DNA from: Candidatus Obscuribacter sp.
GTDB taxonomy: Bacteria; Cyanobacteriota; Vampirovibrionia; Obscuribacterales; Obscuribacteraceae
Length of the DNA stretch: 40,145 nucleotides
Assembly (NCBI GenBank): GCA_021772135.1
Contig: JADYXQ010000236.1
Location: 1 to 40,145, forward strand
Direction: 5' to 3'
Below are positions 24,826 through 32,733 of the stretch, one piece after another (positions within the stretch are counted from its first letter, which is position 1; each line of letters opens with the position of its first letter). Under the pieces are notes generated by a model. It was given only the letters and a program-made list of their open reading frames with translations. It made no database searches and had not been told where the DNA came from. The position numbers were made by a program, and so were the translations under genes.

Positions 24826-25923
24826 TCATTTCAAACATTCCCGAGCAATCATCAGCTCTTCGTCGGCTTTAATGGCAAAGATCGGATACTTCGATTGTGC
24901 TGCTGAAATAATGCGATTGTCTGTCTCACTATTTTGATTCAAGACAATATTGAACAAATTATCTTCGGGAAAAATTGCTGCCCTTGTAATTGCATCGTGA
25001 AAGCCTATACCGCCGGTAAAAGCAATGGCGTCTAGCCTTTTAAAGTTAGCCATCATCCCTGCTATTTCTTTAGCAATGGAAAGACAATACATTTGATGCG
25101 CCAGTTTCGCTTTTTCATTGCCTTTCTGGCACGCCGCCAGTATCTCTTGCATGTCAGAAGAAAGTTCTGATATACCAAGCATGCCTGACTCTTTGTTCAG
25201 TGCCTGTTCCATTTCTTCAAGTGAGAGCTTTTGTTTTTGACTTAAGTATCTGATAATTGCAGGATCTAAAGCACCAGATCTGGTGCTCATGATTACACCG
25301 TCCAGAGGTGTGAATCCCATTGATATGTCCATGCTTTTTCCGTTTTCAATAGCGCATACAGAAGAACCGCCACCGAGGTGGCAACTAATTAAATTGACCT
25401 GCGCTACTTCTTTTTGCAGCATGCCTGCCACAGTTTGCAGGCAATATTGATGTGAAATGCCGTGAAAACCATATTTTCTGATGGCATGGTGATTCCATTT
25501 TGCCGGCAAGGCATAGCGGTAGTGAGCTTCGTCAAGGGTGCGGTGAAAAGCAGTATCGAACACCAGAAATTGTTTTGCTTCTTTGAACAGCTTGATGCTG
25601 GCGTGCACTCCAGCCAGAGCTGGCGGATTGTGCAATGGTGCCAATTCGTTTAGCTCTTCTAATTCTGCCAGCACTTTTTCGTCTGCCATCACCGTATCTT
25701 GAAATTTAGTGCCACCATGAACGATGCGGTGGCCCACTGCAGTAATCTGATCTGCTGCTGCCGGGCTTTCTTCTATTAATGTAGCAATTACTTTTTCGCG
25801 ATCATCGTTGCTTTTAATTGCCGCCTGGTTTCGATAAATCGACTGAGGTTTCTGGCCATCGGTTTTAAACAGAGCAATCTTCTCTGTCTGCGAACCAGAA
25901 TTGAGGATTAGACAAAAACTCAT
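24826..25923 (-). CDS. ackA: Acetate kinase family protein, short form
   Basis: AckA interconverts acetyl phosphate plus ADP with acetate plus ATP. The 365-residue protein keeps VGHRIVHGG (acetate-site Arg), VFDTAFH, KYGFHGISH (catalytic His), DISMGFTPLDGVIMSTRSG and the terminal ADEELMIARE. It is about 35 residues shorter than the usual 400, mainly in the N-terminal domain, and two conserved loops differ: LNSGSQTEK for the usual NxGSSSLK, and CHLGGGSS for HLGNGAS. Activity is likely, but substrate range could differ from classical AckA. No phosphotransacetylase is adjacent. The ATG is preceded by CGGAAT. Confidence 0.85.
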   Translation of the reverse strand: MSFCLILNSGSQTEKIALFKTDGQKPQSIYRNQAAIKSNDDREKVIATLIEESPAAADQITAVGHRIVHGGTKFQDTVMADEKVLAELEELNELAPLHNPPALAGVHASIKLFKEAKQFLVFDTAFHRTLDEAHYRYALPAKWNHHAIRKYGFHGISHQYCLQTVAGMLQKEVAQVNLISCHLGGGSSVCAIENGKSMDISMGFTPLDGVIMSTRSGALDPAIIRYLSQKQKLSLEEMEQALNKESGMLGISELSSDMQEILAACQKGNEKAKLAHQMYCLSIAKEIAGMMANFKRLDAIAFTGGIGFHDAITRAAIFPEDNLFNIVLNQNSETDNRIISAAQSKYPIFAIKADEELMIARECLK

Positions 25924-25976
25924 TTAAATTCCGTTTTTGATTGAACTAAATGACTAGAACTTACGTATTAGATAGA

Positions 25977-26003
25977 GGTGGCCGCTCGGGGGAGATGGCC
26001 ACC
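25977..26003 (-). terminator. Possible terminator after the PDZ-CAP gene
   Basis: GGTGGCC (25977-25983) and GGCCACC (25997-26003) form a perfect 7-bp stem with a 13-base loop just past the stop codon of the leftward gene at 26012. The following T-run is weak (TCTATCT). Confidence 0.4.
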
Positions 26004-26011
26004 ACCCTTTA

Positions 26012-27010
26012 TTAAGGAATGGAATCGCTGCTAAATTCTTGCACGCAGATAATTTTGTTAGGCATCAGCGCGGCAACGCCCACTCCCACAACCTGGTGGT
26101 CCGGCCTCAGTATATTGCCACGGTGGTTGTGTGGATTGTTGGGAGGTTCCGACATCATTTCAGCTTCAGCCCCTCTCACCATATCAACCCAGCTGAGAGG
26201 TCCCACATGGTATGCGATATTTTCAAAGACAATGCATTCGACACCAGCCAGACGCGCTCGGTCTTGAGGTGAGCGGCCATTTAGATCGGTGTGGTCAAAA
26301 AAGTTTCGCGCTGCCATATCTTGAGCAAATTCACGGGCAACCTTGCTTAAACGTGAACTCTGTCGTAATTGCGATTGTCCATTTTTTTGCCGGTCGCTAT
26401 TAATCAAATTGATCATGCCCGCTTCGAGACTACTAAGGCCGTCGCCGTTAAGCGCGTCTTTTTTTGCGGTACCGCGAGCATTGTAGTGGCTCGAGTACAT
26501 GCCATTGCCTTCGTACCGCGAGTTGGCGGTCACATCAACTGTGCTGTTTGCTTTGGCCGCCGACAATTGTTCGTTTTGTTGGCTATTTGTGTAAGACGCT
26601 TGTGGCTGCAATAAAATTACTTTCCCGCCCACCTGCCGCGCCACCACGGCTTTGAGAGTGCCCGATTTCATGGCGCCAAGAATACGGTCGGCGTCAGGTG
26701 CGCTCGAAATCACTTTGCTGTTAATCGACAAAAGTACATCGCCCGGTTGCAGTCGCAATGCAAGGCCGACGCCATCGCCGGTTAGACCGGTGACATAGGT
26801 GCCTTTAGGCCTGGCCCCATTAATAGTGGCACAGGCGGGCACGCCCCAAATTTTCAGGGTGTCTGATGTCTGCTGCCTTTGCGATAGGCTATAGACCCAG
26901 TTTTTGCCCGGTGCCGCGCTTACCGTCTGAGAACCCACTATGGCAGTGTTTAAGCAGAGCGCCGCTAGTAGGCTAAAGCCGATTTTTGAGTCGCTATTCA
27001 TAATGCTCAT
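26012..27010 (-). CDS. Secreted PDZ and CAP (SCP/PR-1-like) domain protein
   Basis: A 332-residue exported protein. The N-terminus has a hydrophobic signal segment ending near VSAAPG. Residues about 70-130 resemble a PDZ domain (GVGLALRLQPGDVLLSINSKVI). The C-terminal part (about 195-330) is a YkwD/SCP-type CAP domain: LINSDRQKNGQSQL, FFDHTDLNGRSPQDR with His240, FENIAY with Glu263 and NHRGNIL with His296, followed by VVGVGVA. These His and Glu residues are the usual CAP pocket, so the site is intact. A Gln/Asn/Ser-rich linker joins the domains. The ATG has GAGGGAC upstream. Function in bacteria is poorly defined; envelope or sporulation-like roles are known. Confidence 0.86.
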   Translation of the reverse strand: MSIMNSDSKIGFSLLAALCLNTAIVGSQTVSAAPGKNWVYSLSQRQQTSDTLKIWGVPACATINGARPKGTYVTGLTGDGVGLALRLQPGDVLLSINSKVISSAPDADRILGAMKSGTLKAVVARQVGGKVILLQPQASYTNSQQNEQLSAAKANSTVDVTANSRYEGNGMYSSHYNARGTAKKDALNGDGLSSLEAGMINLINSDRQKNGQSQLRQSSRLSKVAREFAQDMAARNFFDHTDLNGRSPQDRARLAGVECIVFENIAYHVGPLSWVDMVRGAEAEMMSEPPNNPHNHRGNILRPDHQVVGVGVAALMPNKIICVQEFSSDSIP

Positions 27011-27150
27011 TGTCCCTCATTTGCTTATGCCCGGCTCGAATTGCTTGCGGTTGCAAAGAAGCGATGGTTGCATCAATATTTAGGTTTCGGTGCTTGACAT
27101 ATACTCCGATTTACAATTAGTCAGCTATTTCAGACAGGTAGGCGTGAATT

Positions 27151-28728
27151 ATGGACACCAGCGTTAAAGACATGGACGTTAAGGAAGGCAAAGCAGTGAT
27201 TGGCAAAAGTGAGCAATTGACCGCCGCCATTGAGCGTATTAAAAAAGGTGGAGCGCCAAAATATCATCAGAAACTCAAAGAAGACAAAAAGCTCTTTGTT
27301 CGTGATCGCTTGCGCTTGTTGCTTGATCCTGGTTTTGAAATCGAGGACGCGCGCTTTGCTAATAACCGCGAAGCCGATTTGCCTGCTGATGGAGTTGTAA
27401 CCGGTGTCGGCCAGATAGAAGGCAAAACAGTTTGCTTCATGGCTAATGACTCCACAGTAAAAGCCGGTTCATGGGGCTGGCGCACTGTAGAAAAAATCAT
27501 TCGCATTCAAGAGACAGCCGGCAAATTAAAAGTGCCGATGCTTTATCTGGTTGACTCAGCCGGTGCTCGCATTACCGATCAAATTGAAATGTTTCCTGGC
27601 CGCCGCGGCGCCGGAAAAATATTCCACAACCAGGTAGCAATGTCTGGCTATGTGCCACAAATTTGTCTTCTCTTTGGGCCGTCGGCTGCCGGTGGTGCTT
27701 ACATTCCTGCATTCTGCGACATCGTCATCATGAATGACGGCAACGCTTCTATGTATCTTGGTTCACCACGCATGGCCGAAATGGTTATTGGTGAAAAAGT
27801 CACTCTTGAAGAAATGGGTGGTGCCAAAATGCACTGCTCAGTCAGCGGATGCGGTGACGTTTTAGTCAAATCAGAAGAAGAAGCAATTCAACTTTGCAAA
27901 GACTATTTGCGCTTTATGCCTATCAATTGCGATCACAAAGTGCCGGCGCTGCCAGCCATTGATCCAAAGACATTTGAAAAAAATATCGAAGAAGTAATTC
28001 CTGAAAAGGAAAATATTCCATTCGATATGCACACAGTAATCGAAAGATTGATTGACGCTGATTCATTCTTTGAAATGAAAAAGCTGTTCGCACCAGAAAT
28101 CATCACAGGCTTTGGTCGCATTGGCGGACGCGCTGTAGGCATCGTTGCCAATCAACCAAAAGTCAAAGGTGGTGCGCTCTTCGTTGACTCAGCCGATAAA
28201 GCTTCTAGATTTGTCTGGCTCTGCGACGCTTTCAACATTCCACTTCTATTCCTGGCCGACGTGCCTGGATTTATGATCGGCTCAAAAGTTGAGCGCGATG
28301 GTATCATCCGTGCCGGCGCAAAAATGGTTGGTGCGGTCTCAGCCGCCACTGTGCCGAAAATCTCTGTTGTTGTAAGAAAGGCATATGGTGCTGGTCTTTA
28401 TGCCATGTGCGGTCCGGCTTTCGATCCTGATGCCTGCCTGGCATTGCCTACTGCCTGGATTGCTGTAATGGGTCCAGAAGCCGCTGTCAATGCTGTTTAT
28501 TTCAACAAGATTCAAGAGCAACCGGAAGCTGGGCGCGCTGCTTATGTTGAAAATCTGCGTAATGAATATAGACAAGACGTTGATATCTACAAGCTTGCAG
28601 CTGAGATGGTCATTGACGATATTGTTCAGCCTCTAGCGTTGCGCAGTGAACTGATTGCCCGCTTCAATGCTTATTCATCGAAGCAAGTGACTGTGTATCA
28701 GAAGAAACGCAGCGTGTTGCCTGTCTAG
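27151..28728 (+). CDS. Acyl-CoA carboxylase beta subunit (carboxyltransferase; propionyl/methylcrotonyl type)
   Basis: A 525-residue carboxyltransferase that moves CO2 from carboxybiotin to an acyl-CoA. Two crotonase-fold halves are visible: the first with LYLVDSAGARITDQIEMFPG, GPSAAGGAYIPAFCD and MYLGSPRMAEMV; the second with GGRAVGIVANQP, LLFLADVPGFMIG and RKAYGAGLYAMCGPAFDPD. The oxyanion-hole glycines are present in both. MFPGRRGAGKIFHNQ points to the propionyl/methylcrotonyl-type group rather than AccD, which carries a zinc ribbon. Substrate is not fixed by these motifs. No biotin carboxylase or BCCP gene is nearby, so the partner must be elsewhere. The ATG has a modest AGG upstream. Confidence 0.9.
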   Translation: MDTSVKDMDVKEGKAVIGKSEQLTAAIERIKKGGAPKYHQKLKEDKKLFVRDRLRLLLDPGFEIEDARFANNREADLPADGVVTGVGQIEGKTVCFMANDSTVKAGSWGWRTVEKIIRIQETAGKLKVPMLYLVDSAGARITDQIEMFPGRRGAGKIFHNQVAMSGYVPQICLLFGPSAAGGAYIPAFCDIVIMNDGNASMYLGSPRMAEMVIGEKVTLEEMGGAKMHCSVSGCGDVLVKSEEEAIQLCKDYLRFMPINCDHKVPALPAIDPKTFEKNIEEVIPEKENIPFDMHTVIERLIDADSFFEMKKLFAPEIITGFGRIGGRAVGIVANQPKVKGGALFVDSADKASRFVWLCDAFNIPLLFLADVPGFMIGSKVERDGIIRAGAKMVGAVSAATVPKISVVVRKAYGAGLYAMCGPAFDPDACLALPTAWIAVMGPEAAVNAVYFNKIQEQPEAGRAAYVENLRNEYRQDVDIYKLAAEMVIDDIVQPLALRSELIARFNAYSSKQVTVYQKKRSVLPV

Positions 28729-28807
28729 GGATTGCCGTGTCTTAAAGTAAGTGGCTTCTAGTGACAGCACCGAAGCCCTACTTCCTTGCGGCTGAGCCAC
28801 AGGCTTG

Positions 28808-28831
28808 AAGTGTCTAGCGCACTAGACACTT
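28808..28831. repeat. Perfect inverted repeat before the HTH gene (operator or terminator)
   Basis: AAGTGTCTAG (28808-28817) and CTAGACACTT (28822-28831) are exact inverted arms around CGCA, ending 10 bases before the GTG start of a small HTH protein. It may be that protein's operator, or a terminator for the carboxylase gene, since a short TTTT run closes the second arm. Confidence 0.6.
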
Positions 28832-28841
28832 TTGGGATATT

Positions 28842-29042
28842 GTGAAAATGGCTAAAAGTATGACTACCTATAAAATACGATATGAGAAATGTGCTCAGCG
28901 CGCCTTAGACAGATCTGCGCGAGCGGCGAGGGCTTTAACCCAAGAATTTGGAGTTGGTCTTCGAGATGCGGGTGATTTACTTGGGCTCTCGTATCAGCGT
29001 GTACAGCAACTGACTGCCAATAATGCACGTAAACAGAAGTAA
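28842..29042 (+). CDS. Small HTH protein resembling the C-terminal domain of HicB-type antitoxins
   Basis: A 66-residue basic protein. Residues about 39-58 (VGLRDAGDLLGLSYQRVQQL) form a clear helix-turn-helix with the LLGLSxQRVxQL pattern seen in sigma-70 region 4 and in C-terminal DNA-binding tails of some HicB antitoxins. The preceding helix is rich in Ala and Arg (RALDRSARAARALTQEF), also as in those tails. The HicB core fold is absent and no HicA toxin follows, so it is a solo DNA-binding protein or a remnant. GTG 28842 has GGGA four bases upstream; ATG 28848 is an alternative. The inverted repeat just upstream suggests autoregulation. Confidence 0.6.
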   Translation: MKMAKSMTTYKIRYEKCAQRALDRSARAARALTQEFGVGLRDAGDLLGLSYQRVQQLTANNARKQK

Positions 29043-29404
29043 GTCATGGATGAGCGGGAGTGTAAGTCGCCGGAGCTAAAGCAATCGCACAAGCTTTTGA
29101 GTGAATCACAAGTTGACGAGGTATACAGAGAGACTGACTAGCAGGCCGTTGAACCTCCTGCCTTTAGATCGCCGGTAGAAATAATCCCCAGCAATTTCGG
29201 GCTGGTAACTTCGACTAATGCTAGCTCGCTTGCATGCCTCCCGACTCTGATATCTCCAGCATTGTGCCTATAGATGTAGACCATGTTTACGTCTTAATTA
29301 ATCACACCACGCATTACAGTCGCACTTTTGTCGATCTCTCACGGGTCAATAAGACGATACCTAATGAATCAAACCCTTGACCCCCACGCAGGCAGTCCAG
29401 GCCT
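29043..29404. other. Gene-poor interval with two very short ORFs, possible remnants
   Basis: After the HTH gene a 31-codon ORF starts four bases past the stop (29046-29141, MDERECKSPELKQ onward, rich in Glu and Lys). On the reverse strand a 48-codon ORF (29138-29284) begins MVYIYRHNAGD and contains LVEVTSPKLLGIISTGDLKA, which resembles part of a CBS domain. Neither has a good Shine-Dalgarno. The rest, to the promoter at 29405, shows no gene. Confidence 0.3.
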
Positions 29405-29410
29405 TATAAT
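29405..29410 (+). promoter_or_regulatory. TATAAT box six bases before a start codon (leaderless-type promoter)
   Basis: A perfect TATAAT ends at 29410 and the ATG begins at 29417, so transcription would start at or next to the A of the ATG. There is no Shine-Dalgarno. TTGACC lies upstream but at a 22-bp spacing, too far for a standard -35. Confidence 0.5.
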
Positions 29411-29416
29411 TATCTG

Positions 29417-30148
29417 ATGGCTAACCCAGCGCAATCACGCATATTCAAGTTTTTGCTGGTCAACGAGCGCAACCTTTTCTGGCTATTTACCGCATCGGTT
29501 TTGATTTTTATCGCCAACTGGTTTTTGGCTACCCACGGCTTCTTCGAGTTCGAAAGCGAAAAGCTGCGGCAGTTGCTCACGGCCGTCAGCGTGTTTTCGC
29601 CTGTAATCGGCATTTTGGTTTTGCTTTCTGACGATTGTCAGAATGGCATGCCGGTGCTGGCCGGTCTGGTGTTTGCCTCTCTTTTGCTTTTGTGGCCCAC
29701 GGCGACGATTACTTGCTTTATTGTCATGCTTTTTTGCTGGACTAAAACTACGCGCCTGATTGGCGTGGTCATGCTGGTCTTCGTCCAGGCTCTATCAGGA
29801 GTTTTATTCGTCACTGCTAACAAGCAGGCCGTAGAAACGGTTGAATTGTTTAAATTGCCCATGGCTCGTCACGAGCTTGTTTTACGGGGTGTCACTGATG
29901 ATGGCACTTATTGCAGCAGTTTGGCCTTGCAAGAAGATCATCCAGTAACGAAGGGCATACGCCTGGTAAAAACTTTCTATCGACTTAAAGACGACGATTA
30001 TGCCTATAAGAAAGATATTTTCAGCCTGAGCCCCGTAGATGATAGTCACGCTGCATTAGTAGTGCAGCAGGGCCCTCGTTCTCAGCGCATTGTGGTTGAC
30101 TTGACGATCAAAAACCGCTGGGCTGAAGTCGACGAAAATACCTTTTAG
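29417..30148 (+). CDS. Predicted membrane protein of unknown function
   Basis: A 243-residue protein with four hydrophobic segments in its first 135 residues (NLFWLFTASVLIFIANWFLA; LLTAVSVFSPVIGILVLL; VLAGLVFASLLLLW with TITCFIVMLFCW; LIGVVMLVFVQALSGVLFV) and a soluble C-terminal part of about 100 residues (ETVELFKLPMARHELVLRG onward) with alternating beta-like strands. No catalytic motif is seen and no family recognised. It appears to be leaderless, and its stop is three bases from the stop of the convergent secreted-protein gene. Function is unknown. Confidence 0.7.
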   Translation: MANPAQSRIFKFLLVNERNLFWLFTASVLIFIANWFLATHGFFEFESEKLRQLLTAVSVFSPVIGILVLLSDDCQNGMPVLAGLVFASLLLLWPTATITCFIVMLFCWTKTTRLIGVVMLVFVQALSGVLFVTANKQAVETVELFKLPMARHELVLRGVTDDGTYCSSLALQEDHPVTKGIRLVKTFYRLKDDDYAYKKDIFSLSPVDDSHAALVVQQGPRSQRIVVDLTIKNRWAEVDENTF

Positions 30149-30151
30149 CCT

Positions 30152-31210
30152 TTAGATTCGTAATTTTTTGCGCATATAGGCTTTGGTTCTGATGAAGCTG
30201 TTAGCAACTTCGTTGGTGTTTTGCCCTTGAACGCCCAACAATGCCACGCCGATTTCGGCAAAAGTCTCGCCAATTCCTGAGCCTTCCGCCAGATAATCGC
30301 CCAGCGAACCTTTCTTTTCGTCAGAAATAATTTCTAGATCTTGATTGTAGGCGATGACCATGTTCGGATCTTTTGTGTACTGTCCGCAATTGTCCAGAGC
30401 GTGAAAGAGCTGATTGACTGTAACCCAGCGAATCTCATCGCTTTTGCGTGCTTCTCCCAGTTTGAACACACCTTTCTCGACTATGGGTCTTTCATAGATG
30501 TACATGTCTCGGCCGTAACAGTGCCCAACTTCTTGGGCGTAAGTTGTTTCGCCTGATTTCACCTGGTTAATCGACTCTGGCCACTTGTCGCTAGAGTTAG
30601 GCGCGATAATGATATTGGCACCGCCTTCTACCAACATTTTTGCAAAATTGGCAGGCAATAATTGCACAGCTGCTTTCACCGTTTTAATTGTTGATGCGCT
30701 GACTGCGTCATGGCCGGTCTGGCTAGGTGCCAGCACTGTCAGGCGTGCCAGCATGCCACCACTAGCAGAGCCAGGAGCGGCTGTAGTAATAATATTGGGG
30801 GAGCTTTTGCTTGCTGTGACAACAGCAGGTTTAGCTGGCGCAAGCGATGCCGGAAGTGGTTGGCCACGGCGCCAGACGTTCTGCGGATCCATTCGCTTAA
30901 TGCAAGCGGCGGCCAGAGTTGCTTCTGGTGTGCCTTTGTAGAGGTCTACAACAGAATGATAGGCACTGAGCGATTCATAGATGTTCTGAGCGCCGGCATA
31001 AGAGTGCGCCATGTACAGGTAAGCAATTGCGTCGTTATTGCCTTGAGTAATGGAATTCCAAAACTTATCCGCTGCCTTGGCATAATCTTTACTGGTGTAA
31101 AGCGCTACGCCCGCCTTGTACTCGTCTTCTTGCTTAGCCAGCGCCGGTAAAAACTGACAGCTCAGCAATGTGAGGGCAAGGGTGAAAGCTGTTTTCTTAG
31201 TTGAAATCAC
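30152..31210 (-). CDS. Secreted TPR protein with a degenerate metalloprotease-like domain
   Basis: A 352-residue exported protein (signal peptide to about LPALA, residue 25). Residues 30-100 are TPR-like (YKAGVALYTSKDYAKAADKFWNSI). A Pro/Ala/Ser linker follows, then a domain from about 155. In it, TVNQLFHALDN (264-274) resembles a zinc-peptidase HExxH helix of the HExGHALD kind with the His-Glu pair changed to N266-Q267 and only H270 kept; ETFAEIGVALLG (315 onward) would be the helix with the third ligand. I infer a catalytically dead peptidase fold; a fold search is needed to confirm it. The start is GTG at 31210. An intact metalloprotease gene lies just upstream on the same strand. Confidence 0.6.
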   Translation of the reverse strand: MISTKKTAFTLALTLLSCQFLPALAKQEDEYKAGVALYTSKDYAKAADKFWNSITQGNNDAIAYLYMAHSYAGAQNIYESLSAYHSVVDLYKGTPEATLAAACIKRMDPQNVWRRGQPLPASLAPAKPAVVTASKSSPNIITTAAPGSASGGMLARLTVLAPSQTGHDAVSASTIKTVKAAVQLLPANFAKMLVEGGANIIIAPNSSDKWPESINQVKSGETTYAQEVGHCYGRDMYIYERPIVEKGVFKLGEARKSDEIRWVTVNQLFHALDNCGQYTKDPNMVIAYNQDLEIISDEKKGSLGDYLAEGSGIGETFAEIGVALLGVQGQNTNEVANSFIRTKAYMRKKLRI

Positions 31211-31295
31211 GATTAATCTCTTAGCTGAATACTGTTCGGGATATTGAGCTGTTTTGCCCGTTCAAGGTTTAAATGAAACCGCATTGTAGCAAATG

Positions 31296-32732
31296 CTAAA
31301 ACTGGTCGTAGCCGGCATAACAATTGCTTTTTCCGTCGAGAAAATCTTGCAATGTAGGCTGAGGCGTTGGCTCAACACTGAACATCTCCCTTAAATCTAC
31401 TGGTGCTTCCGAGATCACACTGGCTTGCTGCTTTTCAATAACTTCGCGATTTCGCACCAGCTCTTTCAAGTACTTTTCAAAAAGGGGTGCCAGTTCAGTG
31501 ATCGGTTTTTCAAACGCAGCCTCTACAAAGGATTTATAGCCCTTTTTATCGCGGGTTTTCACCAGACTCAAGTACAATTTCAATTTGCCATAGCGATTGA
31601 GAAAAAGAGCCACCAGGCGCTGCTGATCTTCATGATTGGGATCTGCGTGCTTAGATTTATTGACGATATCGGCCAAATTAAAGTTCGAGACGTTGCCTGC
31701 AATTGCCCTAGGATACCAGTTTTCTGCATAGCCATGCTCTATGAAAAACTTTGGTTGCAGCTTGCCGTAGACTTTTTCAAAATATGCAGGAATTCCTTCT
31801 TCAGCCCAAAATTCGAGCTGTTCGCCTTCCAAAACTTTGTGCATGATTTCGTGTAAAAACGTCCCGATACCGGCACCGGCAAACGTGACCAGCACATTGC
31901 GACTGCTGATATAAACTCCCTGAACATGCATATTGAAATTCATGTGATTTTTAAGAAAAGCTTGTTCAGTTGCTTTGTCGTGCAAAATAAAGATGCTGAC
32001 CGGATAGTTGCCTTCGACCGTATAGAGATTGTCGTTGACATAGTTTATAAAACCTTCGGCAATGGTGGCATAGCGCTCCAGGGCTGACTGATTTATATCT
32101 GATATGAGTACGCAGTGCGGGGTGGCAATGAAACTGGTCATACCAGCTGTAATCCTGTCGCGACGTGTCACTTCGGTTTTCTCTGCGGCCCCGCTGGCGG
32201 CAAGATCTGATAGAGCTACCAGAGTTGCATTGGTATCACCGGTAGCATCTTTAAGATCGTTAGCAAACTCGATCAATTCTTTTTTACGCTGCAATTCTAG
32301 CAATGCCTGACCAATGGTTTTTATTTGTGCAGCATCGGTCAGTTTCAATTTCACTGCTGACCTGGCTGCGGCCAGAAAAGTCTTGCTACAGTCTTCGCCT
32401 AACCGGGCCTGACAGATACCTTTGTGTATGAGGGCGTCAATATCGCCTCCCATCGATAGTGCCTTGTCATAGTCAGCAATAGCTTTTCGGTAGTCGCAAA
32501 TTGACCAGTAAATATTGCCTCGCCACAGGTACAAACTTGCGTCACTGTCGATTGGTTGGTTTCTTAGTTTTTCATTGATTTCGCTAAAAGCCTGACTGAA
32601 TTGTTTTTTCTCCAGCAATTGAGAAATTCGCTCTGCGTTGGTATCGCCTTCAGCACAGGCACTGTTTACGCTGACCACAAGCAAACTTACAGCTGTTGCA
32701 ATCAAAATCAATACTCGTGTTAATTGCAACAC
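31296..32732 (-). CDS. Secreted TPR metalloprotease (gluzincin type)
   Basis: A 478-residue exported protein. The signal peptide is MLQLTRVLILIATAVSLLVV up to about SACA. TPR-like repeats span about 30-115 (LYLWRGNIYWSICDYRKAIADYDKALSMGG). The peptidase domain (about 200-430) has LHEIMHKV with HExxH at 294-298 and FWAEEGIPAYFEK with the likely third zinc ligand Glu at 311-312, as in gluzincins of the peptidase MA clan. The active site is complete. The start is GTG at 32732, one base after the msbA-like stop, so the two are probably co-transcribed. It probably acts in the periplasm or outside the cell; substrate unknown. Confidence 0.82.
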   Translation of the reverse strand: MLQLTRVLILIATAVSLLVVSVNSACAEGDTNAERISQLLEKKQFSQAFSEINEKLRNQPIDSDASLYLWRGNIYWSICDYRKAIADYDKALSMGGDIDALIHKGICQARLGEDCSKTFLAAARSAVKLKLTDAAQIKTIGQALLELQRKKELIEFANDLKDATGDTNATLVALSDLAASGAAEKTEVTRRDRITAGMTSFIATPHCVLISDINQSALERYATIAEGFINYVNDNLYTVEGNYPVSIFILHDKATEQAFLKNHMNFNMHVQGVYISSRNVLVTFAGAGIGTFLHEIMHKVLEGEQLEFWAEEGIPAYFEKVYGKLQPKFFIEHGYAENWYPRAIAGNVSNFNLADIVNKSKHADPNHEDQQRLVALFLNRYGKLKLYLSLVKTRDKKGYKSFVEAAFEKPITELAPLFEKYLKELVRNREVIEKQQASVISEAPVDLREMFSVEPTPQPTLQDFLDGKSNCYAGYDQF

Positions 32733-32733
32733 A

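Noticed and set aside
27094..27122. TTGACA upstream of the acyl-CoA carboxylase gene as a -35 box
   Set aside because: A 17-bp spacing gives only TTAGTC as a -10, and the better TACAAT is at 12 bp, so no convincing sigma-70 promoter results.
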